From: Magnolia sinica
Taxonomy: Eukaryota > Streptophyta > Magnoliopsida > Magnoliales > Magnoliaceae
DNA length: 64,000 bases
Reading direction: 5' to 3'
NCBI RefSeq assembly: GCF_029962835.1
Contig: NC_080583.1
Location: forward strand, 68,123,158 to 68,187,157
In this document: positions 1 to 10,189 of the stretch, in pieces
How positions within the stretch are numbered: position 1 is the first letter of the stretch
Layout of the letters: every line of letters begins with the position of its first letter
Translations under genes and position numbers: made by a program
Notes under the pieces: generated by a model
Databases searched by the model: none
Told to the model about the DNA's origin: nothing
Seen by the model: the letters and a program-made list of their open reading frames with translations, nothing else

Positions 1-190
1 CAATCTACTAGCTGAATCAAACAAAGCCAAATCAAGCTGAGCTTTGAGCTGAGCCGAGCTGGTATGCACTGGTTTAAACCTGGTTTGTTTTTGGTTTGGT
101 TTTGAACTTCTATTCAAACCAACCTAAGCCGAGCTTTTTCAAACCTATCTGGGCCGAGCTTTTCGTGCTGGCTTGTTTTGTGTCGAGCTC
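1..190. repeat. Degenerate AGCTGAGCCGAGC-rich repeat, partial
   Basis: Overlapping variants of AGCTGAGC, GCCGAGCT and TGGTTTGG fill this stretch. The same style of repeat recurs at 3396-3760 and inside the MITE at 26246-26861, so this is probably the edge of a non-autonomous element cut by the window start. No open frame here looks like a gene; the short ORF across it only follows the repeat. Ends and family are not visible. Confidence 0.4.
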
Positions 191-568
191 TAGGATTCAT
201 TGGCCCATCAAGTTGAGTCTCAAAGTTCAGGCCAGATTACTCATAGATAGCTTGGGTCAACGTCGGCGGCCCATTGGATTAACATACAGGCATGGCCAAC
301 CTATTGCGTGGATCAGCTTGATCTTCGAGAATGATGATCTTCATGGTGGGCCCTACCATTTCCATGGTACTGATTTCTACGGGTGTAGCATATGAGCGGG
401 AAAGATTGTAATATGATCAATTCTCTTAAAATTGTAGAAGGTTCCAACCCCTCTTCAGTCAACAATCATATATATCCATGGTTATGTGAAATCAGAGCCT
501 ATTATTAGGAGTGACAGGAATATTTCCTCCAAAATCCTCAAGAATTCTGATTTTACAAACAATGACTA

Positions 569-1016
569 GACTAATTGAAATGACCCAAAAGTACTTTTGG
601 GAGGTGAAATGACCAAAATGACCTTCATTTTTTAAAACTTAAAAAAAATAATTATGAAGTGGAGCATTGTGGGTCCTTGTGATATGCGTGTGACATCTAT
701 CCTGTCCAACAGATGCACCCCACTATGATGATCATACAAACCGAAAAACAAGCTAATCCAATCACTAGTTGTCACACACCATTTAAAAAAAAAAAAACAA
801 TTTACACCACTCAAGAACCTCCAAACTCATGTGTGGCCCACCTGGTGATTGCATCAACCTTATTTCCTCGACTAATCATTACGGTGGGTTGTACCTAGTG
901 GATGGTTTGGATGTCATGCACACACTAAGCGGGCCTCACAACAATCCATTTCACCATTTTTTAGTAAAAAAGTTGACAAGGCATCTAAAAACACTTTTTG
1001 GTCATTTTAATTAGTC
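569..1016. mobile_element. MITE with inverted termini GACTAATTRAAATGACC
   Basis: The left end reads GACTAATTGAAATGACC and the reverse complement of the right end reads GACTAATTAAAATGACC. The inverted match continues inward through CAAAAGTACTTTT-like sequence. A second inverted pair (GTGGGTCC...GTGTGACATC against its complement near 930) lies inside, so most of the 448 bp could fold back on itself. I could not find a clear target-site duplication, so the superfamily is not assigned. It has no coding capacity. Confidence 0.6.
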
Positions 1017-1269
1017 AAGGCATTGTTTGGTAGAATTAAGATTTAAAGGAAGTTCCAGTAGAATTTCAAAATGAAAAATAGTTCTGTTATTTTATTATTA
1101 TTATTTTCATCTTTTTAAAGATTACATGTTCATGACATCTTTTGCAACTGCCATAGACTGTATGTGTTTGGGTGTCTGTCAATGAATTGGATTGTGCTGT
1201 AGGGACTAACTTTGCAAAATTTTCCTTCGGAATGGAAATTATAATTAGGATCAAATGCAAAGTATAGAA

Positions 1270-1500
1270 GGTTAAGCTTAACGAACAAATTGCATCTAAG
1301 TGCATCTAAGTTCATTTGAGTGCATTTCAGCTCATCAAGTACATCAAAGAACTTCAATTTTAGATGCACTTACATTTACATAAGCTTAAATGCACTTAGA
1401 TGAACTTATATGCACTTATATGCACTTAAATGCACTTTGATGAACTTATACACAATTAAATGCACTAAGATGAACTTACATGTACTTTGTACATTAAGCT
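1270..1500. repeat. Degenerate 12-13 bp minisatellite (TGCACTTAGATGAACTTA)
   Basis: About fifteen imperfect units alternate between TGCACTTA and TGAACTTA cores, spaced about 12-13 bases apart. Examples are ATGCACTTAGATGAACTTAT and ATGCACTAAGATGAACTTAC. The unit is AT-rich and has no dyad symmetry. The short minus-strand ORFs across it are by-products of the repetition. Confidence 0.7.
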
Positions 1501-1737
1501 TTGTGTAAAAAGCATTGTAATGGTTTTAAGGTCTAGAAAATTTACCATTTAACTATCGTTGACAGTGCCCTACGCACTCCAGATCGCAGACCCTTTCTTA
1601 AAATGATCAAACTAGGCTTCTTCCACCCGATCAAAATCATAATCTGGTCTCTCTTCATTTTTAGTGCTTCACCAGCTTCGGGAGAGTGAAGCCCAATTTT
1701 CATTGAACATTAAATATAATACCAGAACAAAATGGAT

Positions 1738-2036
1738 GTGTTTGGATGCCCAATTGCAATTACTTGCAATAATCCAACTCAATGTGGAAGAAATGACAAA
1801 AAGATCAAAACAGTAAGGTTGTGTTTGGATGCTCAAAGGAACTGCAACAATCAAATGTAGAACTGACCACATCAGAGTTGCACCAGTTTAGCTAAAAATT
1901 ACAACAATATCCCCTATTTGCAATTCCATGTGTTTCATATTGGACCTGAGAATATGAAGCATTACTCATGCCACTTTGGCCATTCCCATTTTATTGAATT
2001 GGGTTATTGTAATTTAGTTCATTGAACCAAACGTGC
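1738..2036. mobile_element. MITE-like element, TGTTTGGATGC family, copy 1
   Basis: It opens with TGTGTTTGGATGCCCAATTG and closes with a TTGAACCAAACGTGC-type end, giving a short TGTTTGG/CCAAACG inverted terminus. Another TGTGTTTGGATGC start lies at 1821, so two copies may be nested. A related copy is at 5623-5820. No target duplication is evident, so the boundaries are approximate. Confidence 0.4.
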
Positions 2037-2059
2037 GCTAAAGGTTTCCTCATACCCCA

Positions 2060-3395
2060 TTTGGATGACCCATTGTCGTGACAAACCACAAGTAGAATCC
2101 CAGATTATCGGGTGTTGGATCTACTTTGCACACTCAAAGAACTTATCTGATGGCGAATAATGATCTAATGATTACTCCAAGCAAACACTAACAAAATAAA
2201 AAAATAAAAAACATAAGATGGATTTTCATTCATGTAACTTGCACACGGTTGACAAATCAATACCAAAATTTCAAAATATCATTTCAAATTCACATTCACT
2301 GTTTCTCTCTGAACCAAACATTTATTTGTTAAGCAGCAACCATCACTAGGCTCTTCAATATGTACATAACATTAAATTCAAATGATGTGGGTGATGGAGA
2401 GAGGCTTCCACCATCACCTTAGCTTCTTGAGTTTCTGGAAGCTTCTTGAGGTTTCAAGGCTCTACAAAACAAAAACCAAACAAAGATGGAAAATATGAAA
2501 ATCACAGAATGAAAGGGAGCTTAACCCAACTTCGAAAATGATGAGAAGTTGAGAGCTTGAGGGTGTGTTTGAATGCACCCCTAATCCACCCACATTGTGG
2601 GATTATGTTTTTCTACCCAAATTGATAATCAATTTCATTTTAGGTAGGATTTGCAAGGAAATGGTTACCAATTTTGGGAGAAAAGCATCCCGTCCACCCC
2701 ATGACTGTTGGGACATTTGAGAGCAACATAAATATCTTAAAAAGTATTTTAAAGAACGGTGAAATAATTCATCATCTTGGTATCTAAAATTGGTTAAGAA
2801 CAAAGCTTCAAAACGTCGAAATGTGTCATATCATATCTATAATGCATCACAACCATTCATCTTGTGATATGTCTGAATTGCAATATGGGCATGTACCAAA
2901 AACTATCATTAATTTGTATCAGTCTATATAATTGTTATATTGGGATACATACATACACATGCATCAAATTGCACCATCAATATATTCCTCCCCATACAAT
3001 TTTAATGGAATTCAATGACCAACATACAATAAAATCAAAAGGTATTGTATGTATTATGATAAATCTATTCAACTGCATGAGACGCTATGATATTCCGAAC
3101 CTTTTTAACAACAATGAAATATTTCGATTTCTTGACACTACTACTTTTCAAATGGCAGGTGCGGAAGTACAAAAATTAGATAATTGTGAAACAGGGGAAA
3201 GAAACGGCAGATATGGTTATGCCCCCAAAATCCATGATAATCCTTTTTTCTATTTTTAATCAGCTAGGAATTCTTTATGATTTTGGAAGAAGCAACAAAA
3301 ATAGTAGTCTAGATCATAGTTCTAAAACTTGGTGGCTGAGGCAACTCAAATCAATGATATTTCGAGCTGGGACACCATGACACTGGGAGAGATAA
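2060..3395. other. Unannotated AT-rich spacer
   Basis: I see no gene, RNA gene or complete transposon here. The 131-residue open frame at 2864-3259 lies in AT-rich sequence, has no motif I recognise and has no convincing splice or start context; I take it as chance. A local near-duplication of AGCTTCTTGAG occurs near 2420-2450. Confidence 0.5.
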
Positions 3396-3760
3396 AAATG
3401 TTCACGACTCTGCCGGACTAATCGAGTCGACTTGCTAACTTGATTGACCCGATGTGACTCATTATGACTTGAACCGAGTCACTCACTGGGTGATTGCTTT
3501 TCAGCATAAAAAGTAGGGGGTGGAGTGTGAGATTTGAACCCATGACCTTACTTGGAGAATCAGCTGAATCTGCCAACATATCATGGGCTTCATCTATGAC
3601 CATCCATGTCAATTTTCATATTCATAATCTATTAAATAGCCACAATTACTTAATTATTCTTATTAATTTATAATTAAATACTAAGTTGAGTCTAGTCGAG
3701 TCTAGAGTCGAGCCAACCCGACCGGACATTGACTCAAGTCGAGTCGAGTTTTTCGGCTTT
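3396..3760. repeat. GAGTCGAGTC-type low-complexity repeat with a Pol III B-box-like motif
   Basis: Variants of CGAGTCGACT and GAGTCTAGTCGAGTC occur at both sides of this segment, in the style of degenerate hAT-like or simple plant repeats. On the minus strand, 3528-3550 contains GGTTCAAATCTC, a good match to a tRNA B box. No paired A box or cloverleaf is visible, so this is not called as a tRNA gene. It could be part of an old SINE. Confidence 0.4.
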
Positions 3761-3879
3761 TGAACTATGCTCTAGATTGGTAATATACACCTTACATTCA
3801 AATAAAAAAGGAAGATCAATATGTCATGACAGTGTCAACGAGAAAGGCAAGAACTTTGCCTCATTCCATTTTTGGTGGA

Positions 3880-3935
3880 AAAGCTCAGTAGGCAAGGGAC
3901 CCACCAACAGGATCCCCTACCCAAACAGACCCTAA
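3880..3935. mobile_element. Possible MITE terminus (GGGTCTGTTTGGG)
   Basis: The reverse complement of this stretch reads TTAGGGTCTGTTTGGGTAGG, a typical end of Tourist- or hAT-like plant MITEs. The partner end was not found, so this is only a fragment call. Confidence 0.25.
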
Positions 3936-4369
3936 TGTATGACTCTGATTTCTTCCCATCATTTTATAAAAAAATTTACTGCCACTAGAACCATTTTCCC
4001 TTGTTATTTTGGACCATTTAAAAATATATGAATGAGGATTAAGGCAGCGATGCAGATTATAAAATATTGGATACATTTAAAAGGCTAAAACATGGAAAGA
4101 GTCCACAAACATCTTAGAGATGTTCATGTTTCTGGTCCTTTGTTTATTATCCTCCGACTTTGCCGCCGTTATTTCCTTCTCCCTAGCTGTTGTTTCTCTT
4201 TTCATTTTCTTACACTCTATTTCCATGGCCTTTGACAGCGTGTCAACCTTCTTTACAAGCATCTGTGGAGAAATTCAAGCACATGTTGTGAGAAAGAGAG
4301 AGGGGTGTGTTAGTGATTCAACATTGTGATACTCCGCAATGAAGAACATGAATTATATGAATCCTTTTG

Positions 4370-4585
4370 CGGCAACTTGGGTTCGGGTCAGGTTGTTAGG
4401 GTTGGAAACAATCACACGTATTTGGGTCGAGTTGGGTTAGGTTGGATCAGGTAAAAAGGAATTCGGGTTGGGCACCTCAGGTTGGAATTCAGGTCAGGTC
4501 GATTGCAGGTTGGTCATCTTGAGGTCAGGATGGGCTGGGGTTGACCCAAAACCTGACCCAACCTGCCCAAGTTGCACCCCTGTCC
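4370..4585. mobile_element. GGGTTGGGTCAGGTT-rich hAT-like non-autonomous element
   Basis: This is a run of GGGTTGGG/GGGTCAGGTT variants. Its left end (GGCAACTTGGGTTCGGGTCA) mirrors its right end (reverse complement GGGGTGCAACTTGGGCAGG). That arrangement is common in short plant hAT-like elements of the GGGTCGGG type. No clean 8-bp target duplication was found, so the ends are approximate. It lies between MAP70-like exon blocks and so interrupts that relic. Confidence 0.45.
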
Positions 4586-5622
4586 TTGACTCAAGGATAT
4601 GCGTGGTACCCTCGGCTTTTCAAATAATACAAGCGGGGCCATGTCTCAAATACCTGGGCCATTGACATGATGAACCCCACGGTGGCTAGATGATGCCCCA
4701 ACATCCCCTCAATGGGAAGATCCTAACCCTTCCATTGGTTGCCTGAAAATAAACAGTTACTAAAAGAAGAACCACAAGTCCTCATTCAACTGAAAAAACC
4801 ACTGATGATTGGATTCACAAGGATCTCAATCTGGGAGGCTGTGGAAGCATGGCCCAACAACAGTGGGCCCATTGGATCAATGGACCATGGGACACTATTA
4901 TAAACTGAAATCAAGGATAATATAGTTCGTCGACAAATAATTGCATTCTTTTATCTTAATTTATTCATCTTTGGTGCTCAAAGACCCATCTTTCTCCTCA
5001 CTTGTTTTTCTTAAATTTATAACCTCTCTCTGTAGCCCATCATACAGAAAGCCAAAGCCAAAGACTAAATCTTCACCGCCACTGTCTGTAACTCTCTTAT
5101 TTTCTGAATCCATGTCGCTATCAACCTTGGTTTTGATTTGTTCCGCAACCACTGCCTCATGAATAAAACCATGGACATTGGCATCCGAATTTACCTTTCT
5201 TTCTGTGTTTTCCTTTCTATCATCAGCAAATTTTTTGGTAGGAGCCCATAAGTGCTTTTCAACATATTTTCACTTGCAGCATACTTCATTTTCAAGCTAT
5301 TCACTCGTTTAAGATTTCTAGATGCATCAGCAGTTTCTGGCCTCACATTCGGCTGCTGCAATACTGAGCTTTTATTGACAGCAAGAGAAGCTCTAGGCTG
5401 AAATGTTGATCTCTGTCTAGGTTGAGATGTTGATCTCCGTCTCGGTCCGATGTTATTTGCTAAGAATCCCAAGACATGCTCAGACTTGTTTTCTAGTTGT
5501 TGGGATGCAGAAGATGCATTGGGATTAGCTGAGAAACTCGACACATGCATCAAACCTTCTTCTAATGTCTTTAGCCTCAAATCTCGCTTTATCTAGAAGT
5601 GGTAGTAGTGAAAGTTAGTGTA

Positions 5623-5820
5623 TGTTTGGATGCTCAATTGAACTGAATTGCAATCCATACAATTCAGTATAGAGGAAATGGCCAAAGTGGGCATGGCACC
5701 ACTTAATTCATAATAACAAACCAACCCCTTACTTGCAATCCCATTCATTTCAAGTTGGACTTGAAAAGGTAGCAATCGCAATTTGTGGGCGAGCCACTCC
5801 TTTGCAATCCAATTCGAGTC
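5623..5820. mobile_element. MITE-like element, TGTTTGGATGC family, copy 2
   Basis: It starts GTATGTTTGGATGCTCAATTG and continues with GAATTGCAATCC-type sequence like the copy at 1738. It sits in the gap between two MAP70-like exon blocks (5592 and 5903), where an intron would be. That fits an intronic MITE insertion. No target duplication was resolved. Confidence 0.4.
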
Positions 5821-6039
5821 AACATAATTTTTTTTTAAAAAACGGATATCAAGAAGCAGGGTGCAAGTACCTCATGACAGAAAGAGCAGGGTTTTCATAA
5901 CTGTTAAGTTGCGCTTCTGCCTTAGCTGTTCTCTCTGACACCGTTAGCTTGTCCCTTAATCGTTGTATCTCCCCCTACAAATGCAGTACAGTTTCAAGTC
6001 ACATACAATCTAAATGAAAAGAGAGATTGAAGCTTCTCC

Positions 6040-6600
6040 CATATGAATTTGCTTCATGATTTCCTTGTTCTTTCATGCTTCTTATATAGATCTTTCACCT
6101 AGTCCACATGAAACCTACTACTCTTATCTCTACATGTGCCACCACGGTGCTAAGTGGGACATCCTGTTCATGTATCAAGTGGGCCTCGCTACCACATGGA
6201 CCACTGGCACAAAAAGTAATGGATGGTTAAAATTCCCACGCATGTCACACCAGCGGGTCTATTATTTTCAGTCTCAAAAGTAATTTTAATGGTGGGCCTT
6301 CGATCACCGCTGTTTCCTGTGGTGTAGTCTACCTAAGTTTTGGATCTGCCTTATTTTTGGGCTTATGTCTTAAGGGTCGAGTGTTTGATTTTTCAAATCC
6401 TCTGTAGATACCCTATAAATGGTGATTATTACTCTTGTACCCTATTTAAAAATCCATAGGAATTTCTACTCTGAAAACCGGTCCAAAAAGACTAGTTTAA
6501 ATTTGTGGGACCCACTGTGATGTATATGACATATTGGTTTCCATTTTATCAAAAATTTTAAGGCGCGATACAACAAAAATGTGTAATACCTGCACTTTGG
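6040..6600. mobile_element. Remnant of a GTGGGCC-type MITE
   Basis: Phrases such as AAGTGGGCCTCGC, GGTGGGCCTTCGATCACC, TGTTTCCTGTGGTGTAGTC and GTGGGACCCACTGTGATG recur here. They are the shared vocabulary of the hairpin MITEs at 24543-25125 and 33513-34352. The copy is rearranged and its termini are unclear. The 75-residue ORF across it is not gene-like. Confidence 0.4.
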
Positions 6601-6658
6601 GTGCAGCATGCACCGGCGCTATTTAGAAGCGGGCCCACGGATGTTTCTATGTATGTTT

Positions 6659-6745
6659 GTATATATATATATATATATAACGCGATTGCATTTTGCTCCC
6701 AAGTCTCTCTCTTTCTCTCCCGACTCTCAGCTTCTTCCTACCTCC

Positions 6746-6785
<40 letters not shown>

Positions 6786-6966
6786 ACTCTCAGCTTCTTC
6801 CTACCCCCGACTCTCTCTCTCTCGCGCGAGCTGCCATTAATTTCAGGGCTTAGATGAAGATCTGAAACAGGTAAGAGTCTAGATTTCATCAATTTCAACC
6901 TTAGTGATTTCCTAATTAGGGATTTACTATGTTTAAACCCTAATTCAAATTTGAAACCCTAATTAG

Positions 6967-7030
<64 letters not shown>

Positions 7031-7094
7031 ACCCACGTTCTTGTTGCTGAAGCCCTACCCACGCACGCCCTCTCTCTCTGAAGCTGGGTTGAGG

Positions 7095-7140
<46 letters not shown>
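6659..7140 (+). repeat. TA and CT microsatellites in a leader-like region
   Basis: A (TA)n run at 6659-6679 is followed by CT-rich tracts at 6753-6776, 6971-7020 and 7099-7140. Short unique stretches lie between them, including a consensus splice donor (AACAG followed by GTAAGAG) at 6871. The order TA tract, CT-rich leader, donor resembles the promoter and 5' UTR of a plant gene. It directly precedes the series of exon fragments from 7807 on. No ORF is attached to it, so a transcription role is only possible. The overlapping ORFs in the CT repeats are artefacts. Confidence 0.45.
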
Positions 7141-7143
<3 letters not shown>

Positions 7144-7154
7144 CTCAATCTCAA

Positions 7155-7262
7155 TGCCGATTTAGGGATTTTAGGGTGGATTGTTCAAAATAGGGATTTG
7201 GGGATTTTAGGGTGGATTGTCCAAAATAGGGACTTGGGGATTTTAGGGTGGATTTGTCAATG
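7155..7262. repeat. Tandem repeat, about 36 bp x 2.7
   Basis: GGGATTTTAGGGTGGATTG followed by a variable CAAAATAGGGA segment occurs almost three times in a row. Units differ by single bases. Period 36 keeps a reading frame open, but nothing suggests coding. Confidence 0.7.
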
Positions 7263-7806
7263 CATATGGGGATTTACGTGATCAGGACCCATCCATTCTG
7301 CAATCCACGTTGTAATGGGCTATGACCAAAGATCAGTCCAATTGGACAGTCCAAGCTCTGCTTGATTTGAGGAAAAAAGGCAATTCTTGGGCCCTGTTCT
7401 GATTGAGCATTTAAGATGGTCTGATAGGCCTGATTTTTTGAACCATGCTCATGTGTGGTGATCTTGTACAAGTCTTCCATACATTCCTGTGGAAACTTGT
7501 GTGTAAAAATGTGTAAAGTTAGCATTTCATCATACTCTTGCCATCCTTAAAGCTCCTGGTAACAAAGGAAATTCTAAAATGGCGCACATGCTCTGGTAAT
7601 CAAGCAAAGGGCGCACATGCTCTGTGGATTTTGTGCATCTGAAGTCAGATTTAAGTGTGCTTTTAATTTATTTTTATTTTTAATGCAAATAGGCGTGTGC
7701 ATTAAAGAATGGTGCATAGTATGATGTATGATATGGAATGCATCAAATGCTTCAATATAATTGCTAAATGCCTCTTTAATCAAATGAACCATATACATGT
7801 TTGCAG

Positions 7807-8028
7807 GAACTCTTGCATGCTTCCATTGCTTGCTGCAGGAAACTTATAGTGGAATGGGTTCCAGCTGCCCACCTTGAAGATACAATTGCAAAAGAGGTTT
7901 ATTGACATTGACTTCAAGCCATACATTTCTGTCCATACTCTATTCTCTCTCTTGAATTTGCAATGCATTCAACTTTCCACTTGCAGTCGCCTGATGTTTA
8001 TAAGGCTGCATGGAATATTAGGAAAGGA
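7807..8028 (+). pseudogene. CTP synthase gene fragment (two adjacent exon pieces)
   Basis: A 90-base exon-like piece at 7807-7896 follows a TTTGCAG acceptor and ends before a GT. It reads ELLHASIACCRKLIVEWVPA and then AHLEDTIAKE. The next acceptor (CTTGCAG) at 7986 opens SPDVYKAAWNIRKG and then a stop. These match neighbouring segments of plant CTP synthase, just before its glutamine amidotransferase domain; that enzyme makes CTP from UTP, ATP and glutamine. Homology ends soon after KAAW. The synthetase domain and the catalytic amidotransferase residues are absent. Kept introns point to DNA-level capture rather than a retrocopy. It cannot make an enzyme. Confidence 0.75.
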
Positions 8029-8327
8029 TGAGAGTACCTTTCTAAGGCAGTTTTCCTTGGGAAGGAATCAAATCTTTATTTGCAGCATATTACCAGATGC
8101 TGAATTCTATCACCAGGGAGCAGGACTCATGTGTGACACTGGCACCTAAGTGCATTAAATGTTAATCCCACTTGGTTGTGGGCAGAGTTGTGTCAACATA
8201 GGATCTGGTAAATTACATTTCTAAAGGTACCTTTGATGTGCGTATTGACTGATTTAAAGAGTAAATATAAAGACAAAAATAGCAGTTGACTGATTTACTA
8301 CTGTCGTTCATATTATTTCACTACCAG

Positions 8328-8475
8328 AGAAGTATCAAAAGAGGCCTGAGTCATCTATTGCAACTGCTTTGTTATCTGTGACCCTTGCTACACTGATGTG
8401 CTATCCTTTGGACACTGAGAAGGCAGATGCAAATGAGGGGTTCACCATACAGGACTATTCTGGATGCTTTTCCAG
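8328..8475 (+). pseudogene. Chloroplast-envelope ADP,ATP carrier exon fragment (mitochondrial carrier family)
   Basis: After an ACTACCAG acceptor the frame reads KYQKRPESSIATALLSVTLA and then TLMCYPLDT. A two-base deletion after DT shifts the frame. The shifted frame then gives RRQMQMRGSPYRTILDAFPG up to a GTAAAT donor. PxD at the end of a membrane helix followed by RRQMQ is the mitochondrial-carrier signature, and this version is closest to the plant envelope/thylakoid ADP,ATP carriers. Only one exon of about 150 bases is present; the frameshift and missing repeats make it non-functional. It sits 300 bases after the CTP synthase pieces on the same strand. Confidence 0.78.
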
Positions 8476-8479
8476 GTAA

Positions 8480-10070
8480 ATTGGTCACCTCTAACCATTA
8501 AAAACTTGCCAACATAACCGATTGAATTGATTGATTTTGCTAACTTCGTTTAGTTGGGTTCTAATGTGTTCTTTAAGGCGCAATTTGAGTTAGGTTGTAG
8601 CTGTTTTAATTGTTCCCTACTTGTAGAAAATATCATTATCGAAATCATTTTCATATATTTCTATCGTTTTGTTTATTTTTTTATTTCCAACAGTACCTTA
8701 CATGATGTGTCTTTCAAAGAAAAAAGAATAAATGATGCATTTTCATCAACAAATATGGAATGTTTGATCTGTTGGAAGTCAGAAATATGAATCCCCTTGT
8801 TGTTTAGAATATCGTGTTTTGTGCATAGTGGGATATTTTCTATCATCGTCCTCATTTCCAGATCAGTATTTTATTGTGCTTGAATTAAATATACTCCTGT
8901 ATCATATTTTGCTTATTTGGACTATCTACAGCTTGAAACATAAGTACAGAAACAAGAGGTCTTCAAGAACCTTTTTTTTTTTTTTTTTTTTTTTTTTTTG
9001 AGAATTCCATTTGGTGGGGAGTTTCAGTTGTTAGGCTGGCTTCACTTGTTGAATTTCCCTTTTTTTTTTTTCCCTGGTCAGGCTATTGTTAGATGTCAGT
9101 TGTAATGTTAGTGCTTGACATCACTGCTATTCACTTTCAAACCAATCAAGCGCTTCTATGAAAAAATTCTAGGTGCAAGTGTTAGACGTTGTCCATTTAC
9201 AGCTGTAAGTACATGTTTTCTGTGTACACAATTTGACTGCCTTTGTTGATGCTGGTGTAACTCGAGTGGACAGATGCCACAAATGTATCATTTTAATTTC
9301 AATTCTAGGTGTGTGGATTGCTAGTGACTGGTGAAGTAAATGTGGATGGATTGGTTGAAGGATTACATGTGGGTGTGGTTTGGGTTCTATCTGATGTGAA
9401 AAATGGAGTTCTCTGTGCTTGGATAATTGAGCATTGTGGGTTGCTCTTCTGCCTTCGGCTGTGCAGAGGTCTTTTCTGGGGACAGGATACAGAGCTGTCA
9501 CAGTGTTTATTTAATGACATGCAGCTCGGTAGGCATTTACCCGCAGACTATCTAATGCTTTTATGTTGTGTACATTTAGCCTGCTCTGATTTGGATGCAT
9601 ACCGCATCTTAATTCCATAATGTGCGGACATCTTCTCCACTAACATGGATCCTGATGGATCCCCCTGGTGAATCATGGTAGGGTAGACAAGGACCGCATA
9701 GAATGGATTGTTCAATGGGCCATGATTGGATGGTTGGTCGTATACTAATGAGGTTGGAAATTGGACTCTGGTTAGCATGTGTTAATTTGGTTAAATTTTC
9801 AGTAATTCAACTTGAACTGACCATACACATATTGTATTTGCTGTGCACATGCATATAAAGCATCCTATGCAAAGTTAGTTATGGATGCAGATTTGAGATT
9901 ATCTACAGATCCCAAATGCAATAAACTGTGTAGTTCTCTTTGTTTGAATTCTAATCAAAGTGGAATGAGATTTGCAATGTTCTGCCATAATGTAAGAACT
10001 GATGTCTTTCATGGGTGCTCATGCTATGACAGTGCATAAGCTTTGATAATTATACATTTTATTGTGTTTG
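8480..10070. other. AT-rich intron-like sequence with unassigned exon-like bits
   Basis: Mostly AT-rich DNA with a 28-base T run at 8972-8999 and another near 9060-9074. Two stretches look exon-like, with an acceptor-type start and GT end: one ending at 9210 (CATTTACAGCT then GTAAGTAC) and one at about 9466-9525. I cannot match either to a family. The 103-residue plus-strand frame at 9309-9620 has no recognised motif. Confidence 0.35.
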
Positions 10071-10182
10071 TGGAAGAATTGGAGATGCCCATCAGGCGTT
10101 TGATGAAACCGGGGAAGAGGATGAGCAGGGAGTTGAAGAAGATGGAGAGTATGAAGAAGATGATGGTGAGGGTGAGGATGAG
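10071..10182 (+). pseudogene. Acidic exon-like fragment of unknown origin
   Basis: One frame reads GRIGDAHQAFDETGEEDEQG, followed by a run of Glu and Asp, and ends at a good donor (GATGAG then GTGAGA) at 10183. Acidic low-complexity tails occur in many nuclear proteins, so no family can be named. Strand, size and flanking splice signal fit the neighbouring captured exon fragments. Confidence 0.4.
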
Positions 10183-10189
10183 GTGAGAT

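Larger units (their letters stand above)
4077..5974 (-). pseudogene. MAP70-like (microtubule-associated protein 70) 3' gene fragment
   Basis: Four exon-like blocks on the minus strand match the C-terminal part of the plant MAP70 family, coiled-coil proteins that bind cortical microtubules. Block 5974-5903 encodes EIQRLRDKLTVSERTAKAEA. Block 5592-5195 encodes LRLKTLEEGL followed by a Ser/Arg-rich linker. Block 5152-4961 contains LYDGLQREVINLRKTSEEKD. Block 4262-4077 encodes MLVKKVDTLSKAMEIECKKM and a Lys/Glu-rich tail, preceded by a good acceptor at 4263-4270. Order and spacing fit the family, but some junctions lack a usable donor or shift frame, and the block ending near 4961 stops before the expected junction. 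No N-terminal exons are present upstream. I read it as a degraded 3' fragment. Family assignment is from remembered conserved segments; a diverged, partly functional copy cannot be excluded. Confidence 0.72.

Noticed and set aside
3528-3550. tRNA gene on the minus strand
   Set aside because: Only a B-box-like GGTTCAAATCTC is present; no A box at the right spacing, no acceptor stem and no anticodon arm.
6601-6898. Overlapping Ser/Leu and Arg/Glu ORFs of about 80 residues
   Set aside because: They arise from CT/GA microsatellites and exist in several frames at once.
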